From: a bacterium
GTDB lineage: Bacteria > Bacteroidota > Bacteroidia > Cytophagales > Thermonemataceae
Reading direction: 5' to 3'
DNA: 10,702 nt
Assembly (NCBI GenBank): GCA_025362415.1
Contig: JANYGM010000170.1
Location: 1 to 10,702 of the forward strand
Part shown: piece after piece, positions 1 to 6,800 of the stretch
How the letters are laid out: every line of letters starts with the position of its first letter
Numbering within the stretch: the stretch's first letter is position 1
Made by a program: the position numbers and the translations under genes
The notes under the pieces: model-generated
Seen by the model: only the letters and a program-made list of their open reading frames with translations
What the model was told of the DNA's origin: nothing
Databases searched by the model: none

Positions 1-96
1 AATTACGTAGAACAATGTATTTCCTATGTATTTGTTATGCAATAAAACCAAAATTATCTTTATTTCCTAAATAAATATGATTTTTATTACCTTTCT

Positions 97-124
97 TGTT
101 GTCAGAATGAAACATTTGACAACA
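97..124. repeat. Hairpin repeat, family H, bulged copy downstream of jetD
   Basis: Arms TGTTGTCA and TGACAACA enclose a second short stem (AATG/CATT) around an AAA loop, with one unpaired G on the left. This is a degenerate copy of the 28-bp hairpin found perfectly at 2066-2093. It lies about 25 bp beyond the jetD stop codon. Nothing else was recognised in positions 1-96, which are AT-rich with no open frame worth reporting. Confidence 0.7.
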
Positions 125-139
125 TAGAAAATACGTAAA

Positions 140-158
140 GTGGTGGCATTTACACCAC
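140..158 (-). terminator. Weak hairpin overlapping the jetD stop codon
   Basis: GTGGTG (140-145) pairs with CACCAC (153-158) across a 7-nt loop, and the jetD stop codon lies inside it. On the minus strand the stem is followed by a T-rich but interrupted run (TTTACGTATTTT). It could help end the jetD transcript, but the short stem and broken T-tract make this a weak intrinsic terminator at best. Confidence 0.3.
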
Positions 159-1391
159 AAACTCAAGTATTTTCTTAATTTCTGCTTCTGCAAATATTTG
201 CGTAATTTTTTCTTGCTCTAATCTGATATTATTTAGTTTCAGGTATTCGTAAAGCATTTTTTCTGTATCAGAAAGATGTTGCAAAACTTGATTTTTTGCA
301 GGCGTTCCTTCCCCAAATTGGAAATTTTCCAGCGTTTCTTTGTCCATCATCACCGCAATAACATTTGGAAAATAACTCCTACATTGATTAAGGATTTGAA
401 AGCCTTGCGCATCAATATCTCCCCAATAATAAAACTGTTTTTCTTTCAACCAATCAATATTTTTTAGATAACTGATATTAAAACCGCCTCCACTCCAAAT
501 AGCAATAGTATTTTTGAGTTTTGGCAAAGTAAGAAAATTCATTAGATTTTCCGTAATAAAAATATTGTCAAATTGAAAATTAGCATTAAGATGATAATTT
601 TGATAATAATTTTTCAGTTCTTTTTCCGTAAATGAAATATCCGTTATGTTTGGAAGTGGACTTTTTGATACATCTAAAAAACGTATTCTGATAAGTTGTT
701 CCCTTGAAAGTAAATTAAATCTCTTCTCAAAATCTTTTTCATTTGTATCTATCTCATTGATTATCAAAAAATTAAGTAATGAAGTAATAATGCTTTTATT
801 TTCTTGGATATACTTTGTATGAACATCTATTGGAAGTTGCCTAATGTATAATTGAGGTTTGGGCGTGGCTATGAAATACTTACAAACTTTGAGTGTATCT
901 GTCCAAGTATTGTGTTCAATTAGTTTTAGTACATTTGTATTTGCGTTTATCCATTCATTTAACAAAGGCAATTCTTTGAGAATAAGGGCATAATTTCTTT
1001 GAAATATTTGGTATTCTTTCTCTTTATTGGTGATTTTTAGATAGTCTTTGATGCTTTCAATGATTATTTTTGTGGGAACAGATTGTTTGCCAATTTTAGC
1101 AAACTGCGTTTCTTCCAAAACTAATTTATAACCAAATTTTTTGCTTTCTTTCGTGTCATTTTTTGCCTCATTCTTTGAATGATTTTGCAATAATTCTATG
1201 GCTTTTTTATGCTCCAAAACCTTGTTTTGCACATCTTTTGCACTAATTTTACCAATTCTATTGATTTCTCTCGGAAAAAAAGAAACAACATTATCAGAAA
1301 TATTATCAACAAGATTCTCATCAATATAAGCAAGCAAAACGTCTTTCCACCACGTTAGGCATTGTTTTTGAATTTCTTTTGGTGTAATCAT
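150..1391 (-). CDS. jetD: Wadjet type I nuclease subunit JetD (DUF3322/DUF2220, TOPRIM)
   Basis: JetD is the topoisomerase VI A-like nuclease of Wadjet, which cleaves small circular DNA after the JetABC SMC motor has extruded it. The 413 residues match the usual family length. The N-terminal half fits DUF3322, with the family-typical segment RQLPIDVHTKYI at about 184-195. The C-terminal half has TOPRIM features: ITENL with Glu281, the glycine turn WSGGGF near 299-304, and GDIDAQG with Asp325 and Asp327, the likely metal ligands. A further acidic pair (Glu402, Glu404) lies near the C-terminus. The frame looks intact with no missing catalytic residue. It starts at ATG with no Shine-Dalgarno, as usual in Bacteroidota. 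In typical operons jetD directly follows jetC; here 2.4 kb of repeats and unrelated small genes intervene, so it probably needs its own promoter. I did not find a convincing one. Identity as JetD is firm; activity is inferred. Confidence 0.9.
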   Translation of the reverse strand: MITPKEIQKQCLTWWKDVLLAYIDENLVDNISDNVVSFFPREINRIGKISAKDVQNKVLEHKKAIELLQNHSKNEAKNDTKESKKFGYKLVLEETQFAKIGKQSVPTKIIIESIKDYLKITNKEKEYQIFQRNYALILKELPLLNEWINANTNVLKLIEHNTWTDTLKVCKYFIATPKPQLYIRQLPIDVHTKYIQENKSIITSLLNFLIINEIDTNEKDFEKRFNLLSREQLIRIRFLDVSKSPLPNITDISFTEKELKNYYQNYHLNANFQFDNIFITENLMNFLTLPKLKNTIAIWSGGGFNISYLKNIDWLKEKQFYYWGDIDAQGFQILNQCRSYFPNVIAVMMDKETLENFQFGEGTPAKNQVLQHLSDTEKMLYEYLKLNNIRLEQEKITQIFAEAEIKKILEFVV

Positions 1392-1437
1392 TTTGGAGTA
1401 TTTTTTTTGATTTAATTATTGATGTTGTGTATCAAAT

Positions 1438-1589
1438 ACTTCACGAATAGTCGGAGACTTTCGTGAAGTTATTTTGAAAAGGGCAAAAACATTAAGCGCA
1501 AATAAACTCAAATAAGTTACTTTTTGTACTCAAAGTAATTCCTTCATAGTAAGCGAACTTCACGAAAGTCTTGGACTATTCGTGAAGTT
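1438..1589. repeat. Pair of inverted 32-34 bp palindromes flanking an 86-bp spacer
   Basis: Two palindromes share the arms ACTTCACGAA and TTCGTGAAGT: 1438-1469 (loop TAGTCGGAGACT) and 1556-1589 (loop AGTCTTGGACTA). The second loop read on the other strand is TAGTCCAAGACT, so the two units are the same element in opposite orientation and together form a larger inverted repeat. The spacer holds a smaller stem (TTACTTT 1517-1523 / AAAGTAA 1532-1538). The unit sits in the 244-bp gap directly upstream of jetD and looks like a non-autonomous mobile or REP-type element. No gene was seen in it. Confidence 0.75.
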
Positions 1590-1607
1590 TTCATTAACCT
1601 AACGGCT

Positions 1608-1630
1608 GTGGTGGAAACACCTGACGACAC
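1608..1630. repeat. Hairpin repeat, family H, half-degenerate copy
   Basis: The right half GGAAACACCTGACGACAC matches the consensus hairpin arm with the GAAA-loop orientation; the left arm has decayed (GGCTGTGGTG). It lies between the palindrome pair and the end of the lipoprotein gene. Confidence 0.55.
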
Positions 1631-1635
1631 AAGAA

Positions 1636-2046
1636 TCATTGTTTATTTTGTATTTTAATAAAATTATTAGGGATTTTATTGAAAAAATATTGATAAAATT
1701 CTTGGGAAGAGTTAGCATTTTGAAGTCTTAGATTACTTATTTCTAAATTAAATGTTTCAAATCCTTGATCACCTGAAACATACAAAACTGCTTGTTGTTT
1801 TTGCCATATAAGCAAACTTTCCCAACCATCTCGCCAAGTGTCTCTTACTCTAATATAAGACTTTGGTAGTTCTGTATTTTGAGCCTTTCCGTAACAAAAT
1901 ATTGTATAATGCTTTCCATAATCATCAATATATTCAAACTTTGACACACAGTATTTTTTATCCGCACTATGGAAAATTTCTATCTTCTGTTTACTACATC
2001 CCAAAATATAAAAAGAGATAAATAGCACTAGAATTACGTTCTTCAT
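1636..2046 (-). CDS. Small predicted lipoprotein, function unknown
   Basis: A 136-residue protein that I do not recognise. It begins with a clear lipoprotein signal: MK, a hydrophobic run (VILVLFISFYI) and a lipobox LGC with the lipidated Cys at about residue 17. It is therefore probably exported and anchored in a membrane, in Bacteroidota usually the outer membrane. The mature part is rich in aromatic residues (for example DTWRDGWESLLIW) and has no motif I can assign. It is in the jet direction but unrelated to Wadjet families. Its place beside an RHS fragment makes an immunity-like or orphan cargo gene conceivable, but nothing in the sequence proves this. A perfect family H hairpin lies 20 bp upstream of its start. 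Confidence 0.65.
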   Translation of the reverse strand: MKNVILVLFISFYILGCSKQKIEIFHSADKKYCVSKFEYIDDYGKHYTIFCYGKAQNTELPKSYIRVRDTWRDGWESLLIWQKQQAVLYVSGDQGFETFNLEISNLRLQNANSSQEFYQYFFNKIPNNFIKIQNKQ

Positions 2047-2065
2047 ATCTTATTTATAGTTTTTG

Positions 2066-2093
2066 TGTTGTCAGGTGTTTCCACCTGACAACA
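2066..2093. repeat. Hairpin repeat, family H, perfect solitary copy
   Basis: A perfect palindrome: arms TGTTGTCAGGTG and CACCTGACAACA (12 bp each) around TTTC. On the minus strand the loop reads GAAA closed by G-C, which in RNA would be a GNRA tetraloop. It is 20 bp upstream of the lipoprotein start, inside the likely 5' leader of that gene. The 2047-2401 interval holds only repeats and the jetC fragment, no gene. Confidence 0.9.
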
Positions 2094-2143
2094 TAGGGTA
2101 ACATTTTTATAAAACGACAAATGTATTAAACTCCCTTTTTTTG

Positions 2144-2288
2144 TGTTGTCAGGTGTTTCCACCTGACAACAAACATAGCTTTTAGATATTGGTTTTTTGG
2201 AGAAAATAAGACCTGAAAATTGTTGTTTTCTCCATAATAAGAAATTTAAAAGCACATTTGTCGTCAGCTGAAACAACCTAATGACACA
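2144..2288. repeat. Composite nested-palindrome element, copy I
   Basis: The element starts with a perfect family H hairpin (2144-2171, TTTC loop). The middle segment carries an inner stem TGGAGAAAA (2198-2206) / TTTTCTCCA (2226-2234). It ends in a degenerate family H hairpin in the opposite orientation (2259-2288, GAAA loop). Copy II at 3658-3799 has the same three-part layout and roughly 70% similarity by eye in the middle. No coding frame of note exists in it: the apparent frame through 2043-2306 simply translates the hairpins. It lies immediately after the duplicated jetC terminus in the jet direction. It is likely a MITE-like or REP-type element. Confidence 0.8.
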
Positions 2289-2295
2289 ATTATAC

Positions 2296-2361
2296 CATTT
2301 ATTCATTCATTGCTTTGTAGGCTTCTTTGTTCTTTTTGTATTCGTCAATAGTCATATTTTG
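2296..2361 (-). pseudogene. Duplicated 3' end of jetC (last 20 codons plus stop)
   Basis: These 66 bp match 3836-3901, the end of the intact jetC, with only two mismatches (2338 versus 3878 and 2350 versus 3890). Both fall in third codon positions and are synonymous (TAC/TAT for Tyr, ACT/ACC for Thr). The fragment therefore still reads QNMTIDEYKKNKEAYKAMNE and stop. Upstream on the minus strand the similarity stops abruptly and is replaced by unrelated sequence, so this is a gene fragment with no function of its own. It marks a recombination or insertion junction between jetC and jetD. Confidence 0.93.
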
Positions 2362-2387
2362 TTGTTGGGTAGGGAAAAATCAGGCGT

Positions 2388-2405
2388 TTATTTACAACTC
2401 ATTAC
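2388..2405. repeat. 18-bp exact repeat shared with the putative IS leader
   Basis: TTATTTACAACTCATTAC occurs here and at 10539-10556, and is followed in both places by related sequence (a GGAATA motif 7-8 bases later). The second copy lies about 75 bp upstream of the putative transposase start. This copy sits between the truncated jetC fragment and the end of the small membrane-protein gene, so it may be the remnant of an insertion-sequence end or another dispersed repeat. Confidence 0.6.
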
Positions 2406-2665
2406 CTAGGAGGGAATAGAGGTGCAAAGAAAAGAATGTAATAATAAATAGCAGACAATATTAGGTTAATAATAATGTATTTATGATTTTTCTGTTTGTC
2501 AAATAATAGCATAATATTATATGAATTCAAAAAAAATAAAGTGAAAAATGAAAATAATATAAGAACATAAAAAATTATATTACCTCTACCATTTTGCAAT
2601 ATTATTACAAAATGACAAAAAAGACAGACTGCTAATGCAATAATATTTGAATAAAATAGTTTCAT
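2402..2665 (-). CDS. Small polytopic membrane protein, function unknown
   Basis: An 87-residue protein, not recognised, with about three hydrophobic segments: IIALAVCLFCHFVIIL near the N-terminus, IIFYVLILFSFFTLFFLNSY in the middle and IIINLILSAIYYYILFF at the C-terminus. Hydrophilic turns (QNGRGN, DKQKNHK) separate them, so it is probably an inner-membrane protein. I start it at the ATG at 2663-2665. The frame is open further upstream, but there it crosses a hairpin repeat and an RHS fragment, so the longer version is a chance fusion. Lying directly downstream of RHS debris, it could be an immunity protein of a lost RHS toxin; this is positional inference only. No ribosome site is visible. 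Confidence 0.5.
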   Translation of the reverse strand: MKLFYSNIIALAVCLFCHFVIILQNGRGNIIFYVLILFSFFTLFFLNSYNIMLLFDKQKNHKYIIINLILSAIYYYILFFAPLFPPR

Positions 2666-2689
2666 TATTTGTGTTGGCAAATTTCTTTG

Positions 2690-2715
2690 TGTCATCAGTT
2701 GGAAACACCTGACAC
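2690..2715. repeat. Hairpin repeat, family H, imperfect copy at the RHS break
   Basis: GGAAACACCTGACAC matches the right part of the consensus with a GAAA loop; the left arm TGTCATCAGTTG has several mismatches. It sits exactly where the RHS-like reading frame loses similarity, so the repeat marks the breakpoint of that fragment. Confidence 0.6.
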
Positions 2716-2845
2716 TATAGGAAGATATTTCAGCCTGTTTGTAGCTTGCCTCATAAACACCGCTTTTCTTTTCATTGGTGCGTTCATACACACTCGTTAC
2801 GTTGCCTTGTGCATCTCGCACGTAATAGGTGGTTTTGGTATTGTC
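2716..2845 (-). pseudogene. RHS/YD-repeat protein fragment
   Basis: The minus-strand frame from 2845 reads DNTKTTYYVRDAQGNVTSVY and continues through ERTNEKKSGVYEASYKQAEISSY. The YYVRDAQGNVTSVYE signature is typical of the last YD repeats before the variable C-terminal toxin of RHS proteins. The preceding codons are two stops (TAG, TGA), so the large N-terminal part is gone. At the other end the frame runs into hairpin repeat 2690-2715, at the point where RHS proteins usually continue with a YGSSR-like motif. It is thus a fragment of about 43 codons cut at both ends. It suggests an RHS toxin-immunity cassette once lay here or was copied in. Confidence 0.75.
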
Positions 2846-2874
2846 TCACTATCTTATTTGTTTGCTATGCACAA

Positions 2875-2944
2875 AACGCCCAGAGGGCTATGCAGATAGG
2901 CGTTACTCGGCACAGCCGAGCAACTATGGGGTATGTTGCGTAAC
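2875..2944. repeat. GC-richer multi-stem repeat (REP-like)
   Basis: Several stems are packed in 70 bp. AACGCC (2875-2880) pairs with GGCGTT (2899-2904). CTCGGC (2906-2911) pairs with GCCGAG (2915-2920) around ACA. GCAAC (2919-2923) pairs with GTTGC (2935-2939). GTTAC (2902-2906) can pair with GTAAC (2940-2944), enclosing the others. The G+C content is visibly higher than in the surroundings. It sits just upstream of the RHS fragment on the minus strand, where the reading frame has already broken. Probably a dispersed non-coding repeat; no second copy lies in this window. Confidence 0.5.
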
Positions 2945-2968
2945 TTCAGTTAAATATATTGCTCTACC

Positions 2969-3469
2969 TCAAAGTGGCTCTATCTCTAACCTAAGAATAA
3001 CATTTCCCTCTTCACTATGGTTAAAATAATAAATCCGCACAAGTAAATTCTCTTTTATTGCACCACCTTTAGATGCTACATTTTTGTATCCATAGTAAGT
3101 ATCATCAAAGTCAGAGAATTTAAAATCAATACCATTTATACTAAAACTCTCTCTATCACCATGTCCACCTTTCTGCATAGGATGATAATTAGCAACTCTG
3201 CCTTCAACTATTTTATATTGCTTATTATCATATATATCACGAGTATCAAAATAACAGACTAGATTAATTGGAATCCATATTATTAAAATAATCCCTGAAA
3301 ATATACTAAGAATAAATCCTGCTACCATACCACTTTTTCTCCCTTCAATATTTAGATTTTTATTATAGTAAATTATTCCCAGCCCACATATAAGCATTAC
3401 TAAAGGGAATAATAAATCATTATTTGGAAGCTGATTGGCAAAATCATAAATAATTGTGAGATATTGCAT
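2969..3469 (-). CDS. Two-TM hypothetical protein with conserved soluble C-terminal domain
   Basis: This 166-residue protein has two transmembrane segments, LLFPLVMLICGLGIIYY (about 19-35) and a run around GMVAGFILSIFSGIILIIWI (about 47-66). A soluble domain follows. Its pattern is VEGRVANYHPMQKGGHGDRE, then SFSINGIDFKFSDFDDTYYG, a SKGGAI turn, and VRIYYFN to the end. I recall this VxGxVxNFHPMP..GH..ESFxVNGxxFxYSD pattern from scattered bacterial hypothetical proteins of unknown function, often in gene-poor accessory stretches. It starts at ATG without a ribosome site. An immunity-type role beside the RHS debris is possible but unproven. Coding status is well supported by composition and domain-like conservation. 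Confidence 0.7.
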   Translation of the reverse strand: MQYLTIIYDFANQLPNNDLLFPLVMLICGLGIIYYNKNLNIEGRKSGMVAGFILSIFSGIILIIWIPINLVCYFDTRDIYDNKQYKIVEGRVANYHPMQKGGHGDRESFSINGIDFKFSDFDDTYYGYKNVASKGGAIKENLLVRIYYFNHSEEGNVILRLEIEPL

Positions 3470-3545
3470 TTGTTTATAATTTTCTATAATATTAGTAGTT
3501 TAACAACTCTTAATATATTATTGAGTGAGATAGTTAGTAAAATAA

Positions 3546-3680
3546 ATCTACGAGTTAAAAGATAACTATTGTGTTCTTAAACGAATTTTAGATGTTGTTG
3601 TTGTAGATAGTACTGAGATTGTTACTGGAGATTTTAGAGTGTATGGTACTTTCCCTGTGTCGTCAGGTGTTTCCACCTGA
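3546..3680 (+). pseudogene. Possible plus-strand coding remnant ending in a hairpin repeat
   Basis: The plus frame after the stop at 3543-3545 reads IYELKDNYCVLKRILDVVVV and then DSTEIVTGDFRVYGTF, ending at TGA inside the family H hairpin at 3658-3685. There is no plausible start codon and the tail is translated repeat. The last stretch (TEIVTGDFRVYGTF) resembles the ends of small secreted beta-rich Bacteroidota proteins, so this may be the 3' remnant of a gene cut by the repeat. Support is composition only. The rest of 3470-3838 holds no other gene. Confidence 0.3.
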
Positions 3681-3799
3681 CGACAAATGCGCTTCTAGAT
3701 GTTTTATTTTGGAGAAAATAATGATTTTTACGTTTTATTTTCTCCAAAAACTGGTATTTAAAAGCTATATTTGTTGTCGGGTGGAAACACCCGACAACA
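3658..3799. repeat. Composite nested-palindrome element, copy II
   Basis: The left end is a perfect hairpin 3658-3685 (arms TGTCGTCAGGTG / CACCTGACGACA, TTTC loop). The right end is a perfect hairpin 3772-3799 (arms TGTTGTCGGGTG / CACCCGACAACA, GAAA loop). Inside is a 14-bp perfect stem, TTTTGGAGAAAATA (3707-3720) / TATTTTCTCCAAAA (3736-3749), with a weaker outer stem between the hairpins and this core. Compared with 2066-2093, each terminal hairpin differs at one pair and both arms have changed together, so pairing has been maintained. On the plus strand the right hairpin is followed by seven T (3804-3810). It lies about 40 bp past the jetC stop. Confidence 0.88.
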
Positions 3800-3838
3800 C
3801 AAATTTTTTTGTATTCATTCATAATTGACAATTCACAT

Positions 3839-6800
3839 TTATTCATTCATTGCTTTGTAGGCTTCTTTGTTCTTTTTATATTCGTCAATGGTCATATTTT
3901 GCAGTTCCGAGCTGCTGCCTTCTGTATTGTTAGAAACGTAATGAACGGCATTGACATAATTCTCAATAATATTGATTTTTTGGAGTGGCGTAACAATCAA
4001 AAGCTGCAAATTTAGTTTCCTAAAAAGCTGCAAACCGTATTCTGTGCTTGCGTTGTCCCCTTTTCCAAAGGCTTCATCAATGACAACAAAACGAAAAGAT
4101 TTACTTTTTGGCTCACCAATTTTCAGTCCAAATTGGTCTGCCAACGCAGATGCTAGGATTGTGTAGGCTAATTTCTCTTTTTGTCCACCAGATTTGCCCG
4201 AGCTACCAGGATAAAATTCTTTTTCCACGTTGTCAGCGACATATTTTTCACTTGCGTTGAAATCAAACCAATTTCTCACGTCTGTTACTTTGTTTGTCCA
4301 TTCAATATCTTTGTTTTCGTTGCTTCTAAACCTATTTAGGATTTTCTGAACGGCATTAAAGCGGTCTTCTGTGTAAGCATCACTCGTACTAAAAATATAC
4401 TCCAAACACGCTTTTAGGTCTTCTTTGAAGATTTTAATGTCTTGGTCTCTATTTTTATCTGCAATCAATTCAATATAAGTACCATTACTATATTCAATTT
4501 CTTTCATATTTTCATTGATACTTTTTATTTTGTGTTCAATTTCTTTTTCGTGCATCTCCAACTTGTTCTTAAAAGCTGTAATATCTTGCACAGTATTCTC
4601 ATTGAGCATTGTTTTGAGGGTTGCTTCGTGTTTTGGCAAACCTTCTTTAATGATTTTTTCTAGTTTGTCCAAATACTCATTTCGTGCCTCTATTTCGTCA
4701 GAAAGTTCCAAAGATTCAGAAGGAAATCCATTTTTATATTCCCTCATTTGTTTGATAATTTTATCTCTCAAACCGCTTTGTTTCCTTCTTAGGGCATCTT
4801 TTTCAGTATTTTGATTATTGTTCAGTTCTTTTTCTGTTTTGTCAATATTTTTTATAGTCAAAATAATTTCTGCCATTTCTTTCTCTATTGTAGGAAAGAA
4901 ATTTTGTTTGTCAGTGATATTTTTTAATATTTCTTCAGCTTCCAAAATGGCAGTTTTACTGCTGCTAATGGCAACTCCTAGCACTCCCGAATTTTTTAGT
5001 TTCTCATTTCTATTTTCCTCCATTTTAGAAATTTCGGCAATCACTGCATCTGACTGTGTTTGTAGCGTTTTGAGTTTGTCATTACTTTTTTCTAATGCTG
5101 TTTTTTCATTTTCCAACAAAATAATATTTTCAACTTCATCTTTCCAATTAAGTTCAAACCAATCTTTGTAACCAAGTATTTGGTTGAGTTTTGCCAGTAA
5201 ATAATTGTTGTTTTTATTTTTATTTGAAAGTGTGATAAGTTGCGTTTCAATTTCTGAAAGTTCGTTTGTTTTTTCTTTCAAATATTTTTCAATAGCTTTT
5301 ACTTTCTCTTTGTTCGTCCACCCCAAAATAAAATTTGTTTTGTCTTTCAAATCAAATCTATCATCTTTTGTGTGTCTTTGGCTACCAATTTTGAATTGCC
5401 CTTCTTTTGTGATAACGTCATTTTGCCTCTGAAACTCCTCCATATCAACGCCTTTGAGATTAAATCTTTTTTGGATTTCTGTTTCCAACCAATTTTCAAA
5501 GGGTGTGTTTGGTTTGATGTCAATTTTATTCACGACAGAATCTTGATGAATATTATCAGAAAAAGTGCTTGATTTAGCATTTGCAGGCACTTTAAAGTAT
5601 TCAAATCTCATTCCTCTTTTGTTGGTATCTATCAGGCGTTTTGTGTTGATATAATTGCTAATTTGCTTGTAATGTTTTTCTGGCACGAGCATACTTATCC
5701 CAAAACCTCTAAGTAGCCTTTCCAGCGCACCTTCCCAGTCTTTTTCATTATCATTGACTTTGAGAAGTTCACCCACAAACGGAATTTCATTTTCATTGAT
5801 TTCCAAAGCATTTGCCATTTCCTTACGAATGTTCAAAAAAGCCAACGGAATTTGGTTTTCTCGTTGTTTTAGAGAGGTAAGTTCTTTTGTTTCTGCGTTG
5901 ATAAGGTCTTCAATACTTGTTTTTACGGCTGCCATTTGCCCACGTTCTCCTGCAATATCTTCTTGTAATTTTGCGCAGGTTTCTAATTTTTCTGTTGTAT
6001 TTTTCAGATTTCTAAAAAAAGTTTTGTCTGTATTAGCGTTTTCTAGCTCACAAACTTTGGTAAGTGCGCTATAATCTTCATATTTTGTTTCTTTTTTTAT
6101 TTTTTCTTCATTTTTCTGTTTGATAAGCGTAGCAATTTGTTCTAATCTTGCGCCACCATTGTTGTTAATATCTTGTTTTAGTTGATTTAGTGTATCTCTT
6201 TTTTCGCTCAAATTGCTTTCAATTTCGTTGAGTTGGGCATTGAGTTGCAATAATTTTCTGGTACAATCTTCTATTTCTGTTTCAAGCAAAGTGATTTTTT
6301 TGCTGGCAAAATAGCTTGGAATTGCCTGCATAATGTTTTCAATAACTATAATTCTCTCTTCAAATTTCTTAAAATTCTCACAAAGTTCTACGAGTGGCAA
6401 AAGTGTATCTTTTTGTTTTCTGGCGTTTTGAACGGCAATAAGTGCTTTATTTAGGTCTTCAAAGCGTTTTTTGAGGTCTTCAATTTTCTCTTTGATGTCG
6501 GTTTGCTCTAGCATTTGCTCTCTGACAAACACAGTCAAGCTGCTAACGGCTTTCATAGAAACCGTCTGATAAAAAAGTCCAATAGCTTTGGTTTGCATTC
6601 CAAACAACTGACAAAAACGCTGGCTATATTTCGTGAAATTATCATCAAAAACCTCCGTATCTGGAAGCATTTTCATTCTTTTTCTTAATTCTTTTGCATC
6701 TTCAATAGTTGAAAAATGCTCTTTAATTGAAAGTGGGAGCTTTTCTCTGATAATAAGTAATTTTTGGACTTTTCCATTTTCTATCCAAAATACCTGCGCC

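Noticed and set aside
2118..2125. -7 promoter element (minus strand TACATTTG) for the lipoprotein gene
   Set aside because: The TAnnTTTG match is present but no TTTG lies at the expected -33 distance; in such AT-rich sequence this can occur by chance.
2043..2306. Minus-strand 87-codon frame
   Set aside because: It begins in the jetC fragment and then translates the composite repeat, including two hairpins giving the same VETPDNT peptide; this is repeat read-through, not a gene.
2402..2821. A single 139-residue fusion of RHS sequence and a membrane protein
   Set aside because: The join is a hairpin repeat and the apparent start is an internal GTG of the RHS fragment; a separate ATG-started 87-residue membrane protein is the simpler reading.
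2669..3029. Three overlapping plus-strand frames of 65-76 codons
   Set aside because: They run antisense through the RHS fragment and the structured repeat and have no coherent protein character.
97..3799. CRISPR array made of the 28-bp repeats
   Set aside because: Spacing is irregular (from about 50 bp to over 900 bp), orientation alternates, copies diverge, and no cas gene or leader is present.
3772..3810. Intrinsic terminator for jetC
   Set aside because: The T-run follows the hairpin only on the plus strand, whereas jetC is transcribed on the minus strand, where no T-run follows the stem.
3634..3846. Minus-strand 70-codon frame and opposing plus-strand frame over 3619-3828
   Set aside because: Both are translations of composite element copy II; hairpin-derived peptides recur in unrelated frames.
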